Below, piece after piece: positions 55,828-64,000 of a stretch of DNA of 64,000 nucleotides. This DNA comes from DAIOGN01 sp036745245. GTDB taxonomy: Bacteria > Zixibacteria > MSB-5A5 > JAUVRN01. The stretch is from contig DAIOGN010000001.1 of NCBI GenBank assembly GCA_036745245.1, positions 1 to 64,000 on the forward strand, given 5' to 3'. Numbering within the stretch: position 1 is the stretch's first letter; each line of letters opens with the position of its first letter. The translations under genes and the position numbers were made by a program. The notes under the pieces were generated by a model, which worked only from the letters and a program-made list of their open reading frames with translations, was not told the DNA's origin and made no database searches.

Positions 55828-56138
55828 TCTTGGCGATGGCCAATCCCCAGGCCCAGGGAGGATCGGGTCTTCTGGGGGCCCTCTTGCCGTTTCTCATCAT
55901 GTTCGCGGTGTTGTACTTCCTGCTCATCCGGCCGCAACAGAAGCGCACCAAGGAACACAAGGCGCTGCTTGAAAAGCTCAAGAAGGGCGACCGCGTCATT
56001 ACGAACAGCGGGCTGTTCGGAACCATCGTCAACTTCAACGAAAAGAACAAGTCGGTGGTGCTCAACGTCGGCGACCAGGACACCGTGAAGCTGGAGGTGC
56101 TGAGAAGCGCCATCGCCGGCACGGTGGAAAGCAGCTGA
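55824..56138 (+). CDS. yajC: Preprotein translocase subunit YajC
   Basis: A 104-residue inner-membrane protein associated with SecDF. One helix (about 17-37, GALLPFLIMFAVLYFLLIRP) is followed by a cytoplasmic part QQKRTKEHKALLEKLKKGDRVITNSGLFGTIV cut here by its conserved GD and TNSGLFG turns. AGGAGG lies nine bases before the ATG. In many genomes secD and secF follow; here def does. Confidence 0.93.
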   Translation: MILAMANPQAQGGSGLLGALLPFLIMFAVLYFLLIRPQQKRTKEHKALLEKLKKGDRVITNSGLFGTIVNFNEKNKSVVLNVGDQDTVKLEVLRSAIAGTVESS

Positions 56139-56147
56139 CCGGCGTAC

Positions 56148-56672
56148 GTGGCCAGACGGGGAATCCGCCTGTACGGCGACCCGACCCTGCGAACACGCTG
56201 TCTGCCCGTGGATCCACGGGCCCCCTCCACCCGCGAACTGGTGACGGATCTCTTCGACACCATGTACGACGCGGGGGGCGTGGGACTGGCGGCGTGCCAG
56301 ATCGGCGTGCCCTCGCGCGTCTTTGTGCTCGATTGCAGCACCCTGGTGCCCGGCAGCCCGAGACTCGCGGTGATCAATCCCGAAGTGATTTCCAAACAAC
56401 GACCGGCTCTGGGCGAAGAGGGATGTCTCTCGTTTCCCGACCTGTATCTCTACGTGTCGCGATCGGAGAAGGCCAGCGTGCGATTCGAATCGGTCGACGG
56501 AAACAGGCAGGATCTTCAGCTCTCGGGCCTGCCCGCCCGCGCCTTTCTGCACGAGCTCGATCATCTCGATGGAGTGTTGTTCGTGGACCATCAGTCCGCC
56601 GCGAGGCGCATGTTTCTGGCTGCCCGGCTCTGGGGCTACAAGAGGCGCAGCCGGCGTGGCGATGTGGCCTGA
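56148..56672 (+). CDS. def: Peptide deformylase
   Basis: Removes the formyl group from the start Met of new proteins. 174 residues with motif 1 GVGLAACQIG (Cys50 where Pro is usual), motif 2 EEGCLSFP (metal ligand C93) and motif 3 HELDH (H135, E136, H139). The C-terminus (LAARLWGYKRRSRRG) is basic. GTG start nine bases after yajC stop. fmt follows 30 bases later, the usual functional pair. Confidence 0.92.
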   Translation: MARRGIRLYGDPTLRTRCLPVDPRAPSTRELVTDLFDTMYDAGGVGLAACQIGVPSRVFVLDCSTLVPGSPRLAVINPEVISKQRPALGEEGCLSFPDLYLYVSRSEKASVRFESVDGNRQDLQLSGLPARAFLHELDHLDGVLFVDHQSAARRMFLAARLWGYKRRSRRGDVA

Positions 56673-56702
56673 TGAGTGTCATCGCTGTGAACCCGGGGAG
56701 GC

Positions 56703-57638
56703 ATGATGAGCCCGGGATTGCGCGTGTTGTTTTGCGGTACGCCGCAGTTCGCGGTGCCGTCACTGGAGTCGATTGTGGAAAGCCGGCATCGCGTGGCGGC
56801 CGTCGTGACGGTTCCCGATCGCCCGCAGGGCCGGGGACAAAAGCCCGCGTTCTCAGCCGTAAAGGTGCGGGCTCTGGAACTGGGACTTCCGGTGATTCAG
56901 CCGGAAGCCCTGGATGCGGTGGATTTTCTGGCGTTCGCGCGGGGAGAGGCCTGTGATCTCCTGGTTGTGGTGGCGTTTCGGATTCTGCCCGAGCCACTCT
57001 TCGGCCTGCCGCGCCTGGGCGCCATCAACCTGCACGCCTCGCTTTTGCCCGCCTATCGCGGGGCCGCGCCGGTGGAGCGCGCAATCATGGACGGATGCCG
57101 GGAGACCGGCGTGACAACGTTCCGGATCGCGCGTAAAGTGGACGAGGGGGGAGTACTGTTACAGCGGACGGTGCAGATCGAGACATCCGACAATGCCGGA
57201 CGTCTGGCCTCGCGCCTGTCGACTGTGGGAGCCGGTCTGGTGCTTGCAACACTGGACGGCCTCGAGTCGGGGACGCTCGCACCTGTTCCGCAGAATCATG
57301 CGCTCGCAACGCGGGCGCCTAAAATCACTGCCGACGACCGGCCCATTCGCTGGGACCAACCGGCTGCCGTCTCGCNNNNNNNNNNGGCGCCGAGACCAGG
57401 GGCTACCGTCCGCAGACAAGGTAAACAATTGAAGGTTCTCGAAACCGATTTCGACCCCGAATCCGAACTGGCGCCCCCCGGTGTGGTGGGCGCGCTTGAC
57501 CGCTCGCGTGGAATTGCCGTGGGCACCGGACGGGGCACCCTGTATTTGCGGGAAGTTCAACCTGAAGGGAGGGGGGCGATGGAAGCATCGGCCTATCTAA
57601 GGGGAACTCCGCTGGAACGGGGAGATCGGTTTGAGTAA
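56703..57638 (+). CDS. fmt: Methionyl-tRNA formyltransferase, interrupted by a gap
   Basis: Formylates initiator Met-tRNA. N-terminal formyltransferase fold: VLFCGTPQFAVPSLESI, PDRPQGRGQK, INLHASLLPAYRGAAPVERAI (with the active-site N, H and downstream D), and VTTFRIARKVDEGGVLLQ. The C-terminal OB-like domain begins around APRPGATVRRQGKQLKVL. Ten N at 57376-57385 replace part of the linker (RAxxPxPGA region); the frame is kept, but the family alignment suggests more residues are missing. Two ATG codons in a row (56703 and 56706) are possible starts. Confidence 0.92.
   Translation: MMSPGLRVLFCGTPQFAVPSLESIVESRHRVAAVVTVPDRPQGRGQKPAFSAVKVRALELGLPVIQPEALDAVDFLAFARGEACDLLVVVAFRILPEPLFGLPRLGAINLHASLLPAYRGAAPVERAIMDGCRETGVTTFRIARKVDEGGVLLQRTVQIETSDNAGRLASRLSTVGAGLVLATLDGLESGTLAPVPQNHALATRAPKITADDRPIRWDQPAAVSXXXXAPRPGATVRRQGKQLKVLETDFDPESELAPPGVVGALDRSRGIAVGTGRGTLYLREVQPEGRGAMEASAYLRGTPLERGDRFE
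57376..57385. other. Assembly gap (10 N) inside fmt
   Basis: Ten N in the linker between the two Fmt domains. The frame is continuous across it, but the expected conserved helix is missing, so the true length is uncertain. Confidence 0.98.
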
Positions 57639-57654
57639 CCAGACAGAGGAAGGT

Positions 57655-59337
57655 ATGGCTGTCAATCAAAGGTCCGGAGGACGTTCCCGGCAAGGGGGTC
57701 AGGGGGGACGACGTTTCACCCGGCGACCCATGCGGGACCGAAGCGTCCTGCCCAGAGACCCCAATCTCAACACCGAAATATTCATCAACGCGACCGCGCA
57801 CGAAAAGCGCATCGCGATCAAGGAAAACGAAATCCTGGCGGAACTGCTCGTGGAGAACCCCGAGCAGGAACGTCTGGTGGGCGCCATCTTCAAGGGCACG
57901 GTGACCACGGTGCTGCCTGGCATGCAGGCGGCCTTCGTGGACATCGGCCAGGAGAAGGCGGCGTTCCTGCACGCCAGTGACATCGGCGTGGCCGATGGCG
58001 GCGAGGCCGAGGAGGAGGCGGAGGAGATCGACGACGAGGAGTCGGACGAACCCATCATCACCAAGAAAGCCGACCGCGCCCCCATCCAGGAGATCCTCAA
58101 ACGCGGCCAGGAAGTGGTGGTGCAGATCGTGAAGGAACAGATCGGCACCAAGGGCCCGCGCGTCACCACGGAACTCTCGCTCGCGGGACGCTATGTGGTT
58201 CTCATGCCCCACGAGCGTGTTACGCGCGTGTCGAAGCGCATCACCTCCTGGGCCGAGAAACGCCGCCTCAAGCGCGTGGCCGAAGGGGTGAAGCCCGAAG
58301 GCTATGGCCTCATCATCCGCACCGTGGCGGAGAACGCCGACGAGGCGGACTTCAGTGAGGACATCCGGCAGCTGGTGGAGACGTGGGAGAAGGTGGGCAC
58401 CGAAAACGCCGCCAAGCCCGCGCCGTGCATGATTTTCCACGAGGGGGGCATCACCTCCAGCGTGGTGCGCGACCTGCTTACCGACGACGTGCGACACATC
58501 ATCGTGGACAGCAAGGAGGAGCATCAGAACCTCCTGGGCTTCATGAAGCAGCTGGCTCCCGAAATGCGGAAGAATGTCGAGCTGTACCAGGACGCTCAAC
58601 CCATCTTCGACCGCTACGGCATCGAGCGCGAGATCGACAAGATGTTCGAGCGCAAGGTGTGGATCAAAGGCGGGGCCTACCTGGTGATCGACCAGACCGA
58701 AGCGTTGGTCACGATCGACGTGAACACTGGCCGCTTCGTGGGCAAGACCGACCAGAGCACCACGGTGCTCATGACCAATCTGGAGGCTGCCAAGGAGGTG
58801 GCTCGCCAGGTGCGGTTGCGTGACATCGGCGGCCTGATCGTGGTGGACTTGATCGACATGTACAACCGCGAGCACAAGCGCCAGGTGTACGACGCCTTCT
58901 GCAAAGCGTTCCGAAACGACCGCGCCAAGCGCTCGATCTCGCAGATTTCAGATTTTGGCCTGATCGAAATGACGCGGGAGCGCGTGCGCCCCAGCTACAT
59001 GCACACGTTCTCCGACCCCTGCCCCACCTGCAACGGCATTGGCCGCGTGATGTCACCCGACCTCATGGCCGCCAAGCTGGAGCGCTGGTTCCAGCGCGCC
59101 CGGGCCACGGGCAAGCACCGCAAGTTCGTGGTGTTCGTGACGCCGGAAGTGGGGACCTACATCGCTGACGGCGAGGGCGACGCCAACCGTGTGCAGCAGT
59201 GGAGCCGTCGCTACCACTTCCACATCGAAGTGATTCGCGACACGCTCATGCACCCGGAGAAGTTCATGATCCAGACCCTGGGCGATCAGGAAGACATCAC
59301 CGACAAGTATCAGCCGGGGGGCCAGAAAGCAGCCTGA
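57655..59337 (+). CDS. rng: Ribonuclease E/G family protein
   Basis: Endoribonuclease for rRNA and mRNA processing. About 560 residues, the short RNase G size without the long E C-terminus. Features: S1 domain with an acidic insertion (EEEAEEIDDEESDEP), IIRTVAE, the catalytic acids in LVTIDVNTG and LIVVDLIDM, QISDFGLIEMTRERVRPS, and the Zn-link CPTCNGIG. The basic Gly/Arg-rich N-terminus (about 1-30) is unusual. GAGGAAGG before the ATG at 57655 supports this start over a TTG at 57631. Confidence 0.93.
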   Translation: MAVNQRSGGRSRQGGQGGRRFTRRPMRDRSVLPRDPNLNTEIFINATAHEKRIAIKENEILAELLVENPEQERLVGAIFKGTVTTVLPGMQAAFVDIGQEKAAFLHASDIGVADGGEAEEEAEEIDDEESDEPIITKKADRAPIQEILKRGQEVVVQIVKEQIGTKGPRVTTELSLAGRYVVLMPHERVTRVSKRITSWAEKRRLKRVAEGVKPEGYGLIIRTVAENADEADFSEDIRQLVETWEKVGTENAAKPAPCMIFHEGGITSSVVRDLLTDDVRHIIVDSKEEHQNLLGFMKQLAPEMRKNVELYQDAQPIFDRYGIEREIDKMFERKVWIKGGAYLVIDQTEALVTIDVNTGRFVGKTDQSTTVLMTNLEAAKEVARQVRLRDIGGLIVVDLIDMYNREHKRQVYDAFCKAFRNDRAKRSISQISDFGLIEMTRERVRPSYMHTFSDPCPTCNGIGRVMSPDLMAAKLERWFQRARATGKHRKFVVFVTPEVGTYIADGEGDANRVQQWSRRYHFHIEVIRDTLMHPEKFMIQTLGDQEDITDKYQPGGQKAA

Positions 59338-59360
59338 CCTCGTTGAATCTGCCACAAAAG

Positions 59361-59389
59361 AAAAGCCCGGCCACAAGCCGGGCTTTTTT
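59361..59389. terminator. Intrinsic terminator between rng and the PpiD-like gene
   Basis: AAAAGCCCGG (59361-59370), 7-base loop, CCGGGCTTTT (59378-59387) and further T's: a 10-bp stem with a T-run after it and an A-run before it. It can stop transcription of both convergent genes. Confidence 0.92.
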
Positions 59390-59407
59390 GTTTCGGAGGG
59401 CGGAGGG

Positions 59408-61237
59408 TTACATGCTCCCGTACAACTCGCCGCGGTAATCCTTCACGTCGGCGTCCTCGAACAGATCCGACACCCACATGTTGAAGGCGTTGGTCTGCTT
59501 GGTACGCAGGATTTCGCCGGCAACGCTGTCGCGTGAGGTGGCCAGGGCCGTCAGGTCGGAGGGTTGCGCCTCGAGCAGATGGATGAACACCCAGCCGTTT
59601 TCCACGGGCACCACTTCGCTCCAGGGCTGTTCGTCGGTGAGCGAGAACGCCGCGCCCATGAACACGGGCGACTTGCCGACAGGTGCAATCGAATTGAGTC
59701 GAGTGACCAGACCGGTGGTGGTGAGCGTCGCAACACCGGGCTCGGCCAGATCCTTCAATACGGCACCGTTCTTGGCCTGCGCGTAGAGCGAGTCGGCCCG
59801 GGGTCTCGCCAGCTCGCGCGACCGGACCGTGTTGAATCGCTGCTGCACGAGTGACTTCACCTCATCCAGCGGAGCCGGACCGGCAGCACGCTTCTCCACC
59901 ATGCGCGCCACGATGAACCGGCCGCCATCGTCGATGGGGTCGCAGAGGTCGCCTGAGGACGCATTGAAGGCCCAGGCCTTCACGTCGGGAATGGGCCCCA
60001 CCATGGCCACGCTTTCCGTTCGCTGCACCGGGGCGGGCCGTAACCACACGCCTCCCGCCGCCTGGACGGACGCCTGCGTGAAGGCCGTGTCGCCGTTGCG
60101 CACCGCGAATGCAAAGTCCTGCGCCTGGCGCATGATCGAATCCACGGTGGCCTGTGACACGGTGGGCTTGATGAGAATGTGGCGGGCCCGCACTTCTTCC
60201 TGCGTCTTGTCGGCTTCGGATGGGCGCCGCTCTTCGAGCTTGATGACATGATACCCGAACTGAGTTTCCACCACCGGGGACACCTCCCCCGGCTTCAGGG
60301 CGAAGGCCGCCTCCTCGAACGGAGCCACCATCGCTCCCCGGCCGAACCAGCCCAGGTCACCGCCCGAGGTGGCGCCGGTGGGATCCATGGTGTGTATTTC
60401 GGCCATTTCCTCAAAGTTGGCGCCTTCCACAATCTGCTTCTGGAGATCCTCCGCCTGCGATTTCGCCCAGTCCTTGTCGCCCTGCGAAGGATTGCGATTC
60501 CAGATGGCCAGTTCGAGTTGCACGCGTTCGAACCGCTGGTAGCGGTACTTCTCCTGCTCGTAGAGTTCGCCCAGCTCCTCGTCGGTGGGGGTGCCTACGT
60601 TCTTGATGAAAGGCGCCGCGTCCACCAGGATGAACTCCATGCGGATGGCATCGTGCCCTCTGCGATAGTAGTCCTTCAGCTCCGCATCCGACACTCGCAC
60701 TGTGGAGATGATCTGCTGCTGAAGCTTCGACTGGCGCAACTGCGGACGCCAGAAGGACTCCACCGAACGCCAGAACTGTGTGGCGCCCGGCTCGGTGTTG
60801 CTCATGGCCGCCAGGTACTTGTTGTAGTCGAACTGACCGTCGGTCTGGAAATCGGGGATCTGCCGCAGTTCCTCCGGCGGATACTGGCGCAGAAAGTTGG
60901 CCAGCTCCTCGTCGGTCACCTCGATGCCGCGCCGATTTGCCTCCTGCTCCACGAGCACGGCACCCACGAGCTGGTTCCAGGTCTGATCGCGGATCTGGGC
61001 CACCTGCTGGTCGTTGAGTTCCTCGGGCGACTCCGCCTGACGGTTCTGCGTGGCGCGGCTGACGGCCTGGCTGTACGCCGACAGAGTGATGGGCTGGCCA
61101 TTGATCTCAGCGAGCACGCCTCGTGTGGCGGGCGATCCTCCGCACTCCTGGAGGCCGGAAAACGCCATGAATCCCACGAACGTGATCACGATGAACCAGA
61201 GGAAGTAGCTCGAATAGTCTCTCAGCTTCGATAACAT
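59408..61237 (-). CDS. PpiD-like periplasmic peptidyl-prolyl isomerase/foldase
   Basis: A 609-residue membrane-anchored foldase of the SurA/PpiD family. One membrane helix (about 10-28), a SurA-N-like chaperone domain (45-235: VLAEINGQPITLSAYSQAV, GIEVTDEELANFLRQ), then a parvulin-type domain with HTMDPTGATSGGDLGWFGRGAMV split by its loop, FALKPGEVSPVVETQFGYHVIKLEER, and a second less clear domain (ARHILIKP). It probably aids folding of envelope proteins. The frame is open upstream to 61423, but MLSKLRDYSSYFLWF is the natural start. Confidence 0.9.
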   Translation of the reverse strand: MLSKLRDYSSYFLWFIVITFVGFMAFSGLQECGGSPATRGVLAEINGQPITLSAYSQAVSRATQNRQAESPEELNDQQVAQIRDQTWNQLVGAVLVEQEANRRGIEVTDEELANFLRQYPPEELRQIPDFQTDGQFDYNKYLAAMSNTEPGATQFWRSVESFWRPQLRQSKLQQQIISTVRVSDAELKDYYRRGHDAIRMEFILVDAAPFIKNVGTPTDEELGELYEQEKYRYQRFERVQLELAIWNRNPSQGDKDWAKSQAEDLQKQIVEGANFEEMAEIHTMDPTGATSGGDLGWFGRGAMVAPFEEAAFALKPGEVSPVVETQFGYHVIKLEERRPSEADKTQEEVRARHILIKPTVSQATVDSIMRQAQDFAFAVRNGDTAFTQASVQAAGGVWLRPAPVQRTESVAMVGPIPDVKAWAFNASSGDLCDPIDDGGRFIVARMVEKRAAGPAPLDEVKSLVQQRFNTVRSRELARPRADSLYAQAKNGAVLKDLAEPGVATLTTTGLVTRLNSIAPVGKSPVFMGAAFSLTDEQPWSEVVPVENGWVFIHLLEAQPSDLTALATSRDSVAGEILRTKQTNAFNMWVSDLFEDADVKDYRGELYGSM

Positions 61238-61310
61238 GCACTCGACTCCAAATGTTGAGGGGATGCCTTCGCGGCACCCCCGTCGCCCCGGTCGGGGCCG
61301 GAAACCGCCT

Positions 61311-61338
61311 ATTATACAACACGGCCGCCCATCGTCCA
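61311..61338 (-). promoter_or_regulatory. Promoter of the PpiD-like gene
   Basis: Minus strand: a consensus -10 TATAAT (61316-61311) and TGGACG (61338-61333) 16 bases upstream. The predicted start gives a leader of about 65 bases. Confidence 0.55.
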
Positions 61339-61354
61339 CCCAATATTGGGCCGC

Positions 61355-61360
61355 TTGACC
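61355..61360 (+). promoter_or_regulatory. Possible -35 element of the M23 peptidase gene
   Basis: CCGCTTGACC lies about 32 bases upstream of the GTG at 61392; no strong -10 follows. It is listed because the CTTGAC core recurs before 4682, 37848 and the tRNA genes. Confidence 0.3.
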
Positions 61361-61391
61361 TCCCGCGGCAGACGGGATTGGTTGCCGGGTC

Positions 61392-63314
61392 GTGCGCCAA
61401 GCGTACAGCCCTTTGTGGGTCATCCTGCTTCTCCTGTCGTCCCTCGCCCCGGGACCGGTTCTGGGGGCCGAGTACGCCTGGCCCCTTCTACGCTATTCAG
61501 GGTGCACATCGCTGTTCGGGGACTATCGCCCCGGACGTTACCACGCAGGGCTCGATTTCCGCACGGACGGTCAGGTGGGATGGCCGGTGGTGGCCGTGGG
61601 TGACGGCTACATTATGCGCGCCGGCACGTCGTACTATGGCTACGGCCGCGTGCTCTACCTCGCGCTCGACGACGGCCGCGTGGCCGTCTACGGGCACCTG
61701 GATGAGTTCGGCCCGCAGGTCACCGAGCGGGTCCTCGCGGAACAGAAGCGCACACAGCGCTATTACACCAACCTCCACTTCCAGGCGAACGAGCTGCGGG
61801 TCACGCGTGGAATGACGATCGCGCGCTCGGGCGAGACGGGCGCGGGAGCGCCGCACCTGCACTTTGAACTTCGTGGCAAAGAAAACAGGCCGGTGAATCC
61901 CGAATGGGAGGGATTCCATGTGGACGATCGGCGCGATCCTGAAATCGCCGCTCTGTGGATTTTGCCTCAGTATCAGGACGGCCGCCCAGGCGTAGGTCCC
62001 GCGGGTGTGAATCCTGCGAAGGTGCCACTCTCCGGCGGCACGAACGCACCGCTTCAGCCGGCGGAGGGGACCCTGTACGCTTCGGGACCCGTGGCCTTCG
62101 CCGTGGAGGCGTACGATCGCAAGCCCAACTCTTCGGCGCGGCACAACATCTCAGGTCTGTCGCTTTTGGCAGGCGGTGACACACTGTTTGTGGCACGCTT
62201 CGACACGCTCGATTACGAAACGATGGGACAGGTGCGGCTGGAGCGGCTCCTGTGGCTCGACCCCGACGGCGATCTGTACGCGCTCTACAAGAGTCGCGGA
62301 AATGTCATGGCTCACAGCCGAACACGTGCCCGAAATCCACACGGGTTCCTGGAGGTGGTGCCGGGCGACTCTGCGGTGCCCTTCGAAATCGTGGTGACTG
62401 ACGCCAACCGCAATCGCCGTACGATTCGCGGCACGATCTCCTATCGCGAACCCGAGCTGCTCTTTGGAGACGGGCCCGAGGAGCCGGTGGACATCCGCGC
62501 GCGGAGCCTGGACCTTCGTCCGCACCGGGCGCGGGGCCTGGAGGCCGACCTGGAAGCCCGCGGCCTCGTGTCGCAACTTCATTCGGTGTCGTCGGTGTTT
62601 AATCAGCTGTGCAGGCTCTTCGTGATCGACACGTTCGACTCCGTGGTGTGGTACGAAGGCATTGAGCTCGTGTTGTCGCAGATTATGGTGTTCGTGGTGT
62701 CGTCCGAACACGGACAGAGCGTGTGGCTTCCCGACTCCAGCGTGCAGATTCAGGTGCCCCCGCAGGCGGTGTACGAGAGATCGTTTCTCACTCTCCGCCG
62801 CGAGGTTCTGCCGGGAGGAGAGCCGGCGATCCATCTCGGGCCCGACGATCTGGTGCTGCGTGGGTCAGTGACCCTGTCATTTCGCGCACCGGAAAACGAA
62901 GATCGCGCGGTGTTCAGTTTCGGCAATTCGGCCAACCGCCTCTCGTTCGTGGAGAAACGGCGCCAGGAGGGACGGATCGTGATCCAGGCAGGCGGTCCGT
63001 CGGCGTTCACGTTCGCGATCGATTCCGTGCCCCCCGCCATCCGCCGACTGCGCCCGTCCGAAGGCGCGGTGGTGAACCGCCGCTTCGTAATCTCAGCCCA
63101 GGTGGACGACGACCTGTCGGGCGTGGGCAACGACACGATGATCGTGGTGCGCGTAAACGGCGAGTGGCTGCCCCCCGAGTACGATCCGGAGACCGACCGG
63201 CTGGTGGCACGTCCGATGAGGCCGTGGGCCGCGGGTAAACACTTGCTCGAACTGGAAGTGTACGACTGGGCCGGCAACGTAACGCGCGTGTCGCGCACAT
63301 TCCACGTGAAGTAG
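61392..63314 (+). CDS. M23 family metallopeptidase with C-terminal beta domains
   Basis: A 640-residue exported protein. Signal peptide ends near residue 25 (GPVLGA). The N-terminal LytM/M23 domain has the zinc site H51 and D55 (YHAGLDFRT), H102 (VYGHLDEF) and H155/H157 (GAPHLHFEL), all present, so it should cut peptidoglycan cross-bridges or stems. The remaining 430 residues are beta-rich, with an Ig-like last module (DSVPPAIRRLRPSEGAVVNRRF, HLLELEVYDWAGNVTRVSR) common in surface proteins of this sort. GTG start. Confidence 0.88.
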   Translation: MRQAYSPLWVILLLLSSLAPGPVLGAEYAWPLLRYSGCTSLFGDYRPGRYHAGLDFRTDGQVGWPVVAVGDGYIMRAGTSYYGYGRVLYLALDDGRVAVYGHLDEFGPQVTERVLAEQKRTQRYYTNLHFQANELRVTRGMTIARSGETGAGAPHLHFELRGKENRPVNPEWEGFHVDDRRDPEIAALWILPQYQDGRPGVGPAGVNPAKVPLSGGTNAPLQPAEGTLYASGPVAFAVEAYDRKPNSSARHNISGLSLLAGGDTLFVARFDTLDYETMGQVRLERLLWLDPDGDLYALYKSRGNVMAHSRTRARNPHGFLEVVPGDSAVPFEIVVTDANRNRRTIRGTISYREPELLFGDGPEEPVDIRARSLDLRPHRARGLEADLEARGLVSQLHSVSSVFNQLCRLFVIDTFDSVVWYEGIELVLSQIMVFVVSSEHGQSVWLPDSSVQIQVPPQAVYERSFLTLRREVLPGGEPAIHLGPDDLVLRGSVTLSFRAPENEDRAVFSFGNSANRLSFVEKRRQEGRIVIQAGGPSAFTFAIDSVPPAIRRLRPSEGAVVNRRFVISAQVDDDLSGVGNDTMIVVRVNGEWLPPEYDPETDRLVARPMRPWAAGKHLLELEVYDWAGNVTRVSRTFHVK

Positions 63315-63326
63315 GACTCACGGCCC

Positions 63327-64000
63327 ATGTTTCCTCTCTACGACGACATTCCCAGTTCGCGCAAGCCGGTGGTGACATGGATGCTTCTGGCGGCCAACGT
63401 GGGGATCTACCTGTGGCAGGTCGTCAGCGGCACGGGCCAGGAAATCTGGGCCTGGAAGTTCGGTCTGGTACCCTGGGAACTGGTCACCGGCAACGAGCTC
63501 ACGCCTGAAGTACCCAGTTCGCCCTACCTCAACATCTTCAGCAGCATGTTCCTCCACGGTGACTTCATGCACCTGGGGGGCAACATGCTCTACCTCTGGA
63601 TCTTTGGCGACAATGTGGAAGACCGCCTCGGTCCGGTTCGCTTTCTCATCTTCTATCTGCTCTCGGGCCTGGCGGCCACGGTGTTCTTCGTGTGGACGCA
63701 GCCCGGATTGAAGATTCCGCTGGTGGGTGCCTCGGGCGCTATCGCGGGGGTTCTGGGTGCCTACCTGGTGAGCTTCCCGAAGGCGCGGGTGGCCACGCTC
63801 ATCTTCCTGGGATTCTACATCCGGGTGATCCAGATTCCGGCGGTTGTGGTGCTGGGACTCTGGTTCTTACTGCAGTTGCTCTCGGGTCTGCCCACGGTGG
63901 CTTCGGCCGAGCAGGAGGGAGGCGTGGCGTTCATGGCGCACGCCGGCGGTTTCGTGGCGGGCATTCTGCTCGTCTGGGTGATGGCGCGACGGCCGCGCCG
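63327..64000 (+). CDS. Rhomboid family intramembrane serine protease (partial, runs off the window)
   Basis: The first 224 residues of a rhomboid protease; the end lies beyond the window. Six or seven helices. The catalytic Ser136 is in GASGAIAG and His205 in AHAGGFVAG; the conserved SMFLHGDFMHLGGNMLYLWI with N86 precedes them. An extended loop 1 (VPWELVTGNELTPEVPSS) matches the GlpG-unlike, larger bacterial type. Starts 12 bases after the M23 peptidase stop, so the two may be coexpressed. Confidence 0.9.
   Translation, partial: MFPLYDDIPSSRKPVVTWMLLAANVGIYLWQVVSGTGQEIWAWKFGLVPWELVTGNELTPEVPSSPYLNIFSSMFLHGDFMHLGGNMLYLWIFGDNVEDRLGPVRFLIFYLLSGLAATVFFVWTQPGLKIPLVGASGAIAGVLGAYLVSFPKARVATLIFLGFYIRVIQIPAVVVLGLWFLLQLLSGLPTVASAEQEGGVAFMAHAGGFVAGILLVWVMARRPR

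Noticed and set aside
57403..58875. Long minus-strand open frame (490 codons) over rng
   Set aside because: Antisense of RNase G; the His/Asp/Leu-rich composition is the mirror of a GC-rich gene.

Overview
The window is a 64-kb piece of a high-GC, Gram-negative (diderm) bacterial chromosome. LpxH, YajC, a PpiD-like foldase, an outer-membrane barrel, several lipoboxes and GDP-sugar/UDP-sugar genes all point to a cell with an outer membrane and lipopolysaccharide. MreC, MreD, PBP2 and RodA point to a rod shape. Four runs of exactly ten N, each inside a gene, suggest a draft or metagenome-derived assembly. The gene content fits an uncultured lineage of the Gemmatimonadota/Eisenbacteria/Krumholzibacteria kind, but this is an inference and the phylum cannot be fixed from the sequence alone. 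Genes are dense, mostly overlap by 4 bases, and GTG and TTG starts are common.

Layout. 1-4.5 kb: rnhB, an inserted VOC-DedA pair, yraN, an intergenic stretch rich in inverted repeats, a small lipoprotein and rqcH. 4.7-15.4 kb: a WecA/TagO-type transferase, accA, a 59-residue Trm112-like protein, a PtsN-like protein, mreC-mreD-mrdA-rodA, comF, a XerC/D recombinase, a pseudo-receiver/GGDEF protein and an outer-membrane barrel. 15.4-18.5 kb: a glycosyltransferase-TPR protein and a HigBA toxin-antitoxin pair. 18.6-25 kb: polA, an alpha/beta hydrolase, a lipoprotein, and HAD-B3/B4-coaE. 25-33.5 kb: split transketolase, aminotransferase, then a peptidoglycan-recycling operon of alanine racemase, C39-like peptidase, dipeptide epimerase and amidase. 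33.5-37.8 kb: an AAA/DUF4143 ATPase behind a perfect palindrome, and a sugar ABC importer without its ATPase. 37.8-43.6 kb: a nine-gene coupled chain that opens with an uncharacterised DUF6754-type membrane module and ends with a D,D-carboxypeptidase and a rhodanese. 43.6-46.2 kb: tRNA-Phe, tRNA-Thr, a hypothetical protein, lpxH and a class II histone-deacetylase-like enzyme. 46.2-49.5 kb: nucleotide-sugar genes (WbpA-type dehydrogenase, Rmd, Gmd). 49.7-64 kb: a triple-repeat secreted protein, radA, a PEGA-type Ser/Thr kinase, tgt-yajC-def-fmt-rng, a PpiD-like foldase, an M23 peptidase and the start of a rhomboid protease.

Much of the window serves the cell envelope: peptidoglycan synthesis (MreCD/PBP2/RodA, alr), its recycling and remodelling (C39 peptidase, epimerase, amidase, carboxypeptidase, M23), lipid A (lpxH), O-antigen or glycan precursors (WecA-like, Gmd, Rmd, WbpA-like) and envelope folding (PpiD). 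The best candidates for undescribed biology are the DUF6754-type membrane module, the GGGGTC-N-GACCCC palindrome family placed exactly at gene ends, and the triple-repeat secreted protein.
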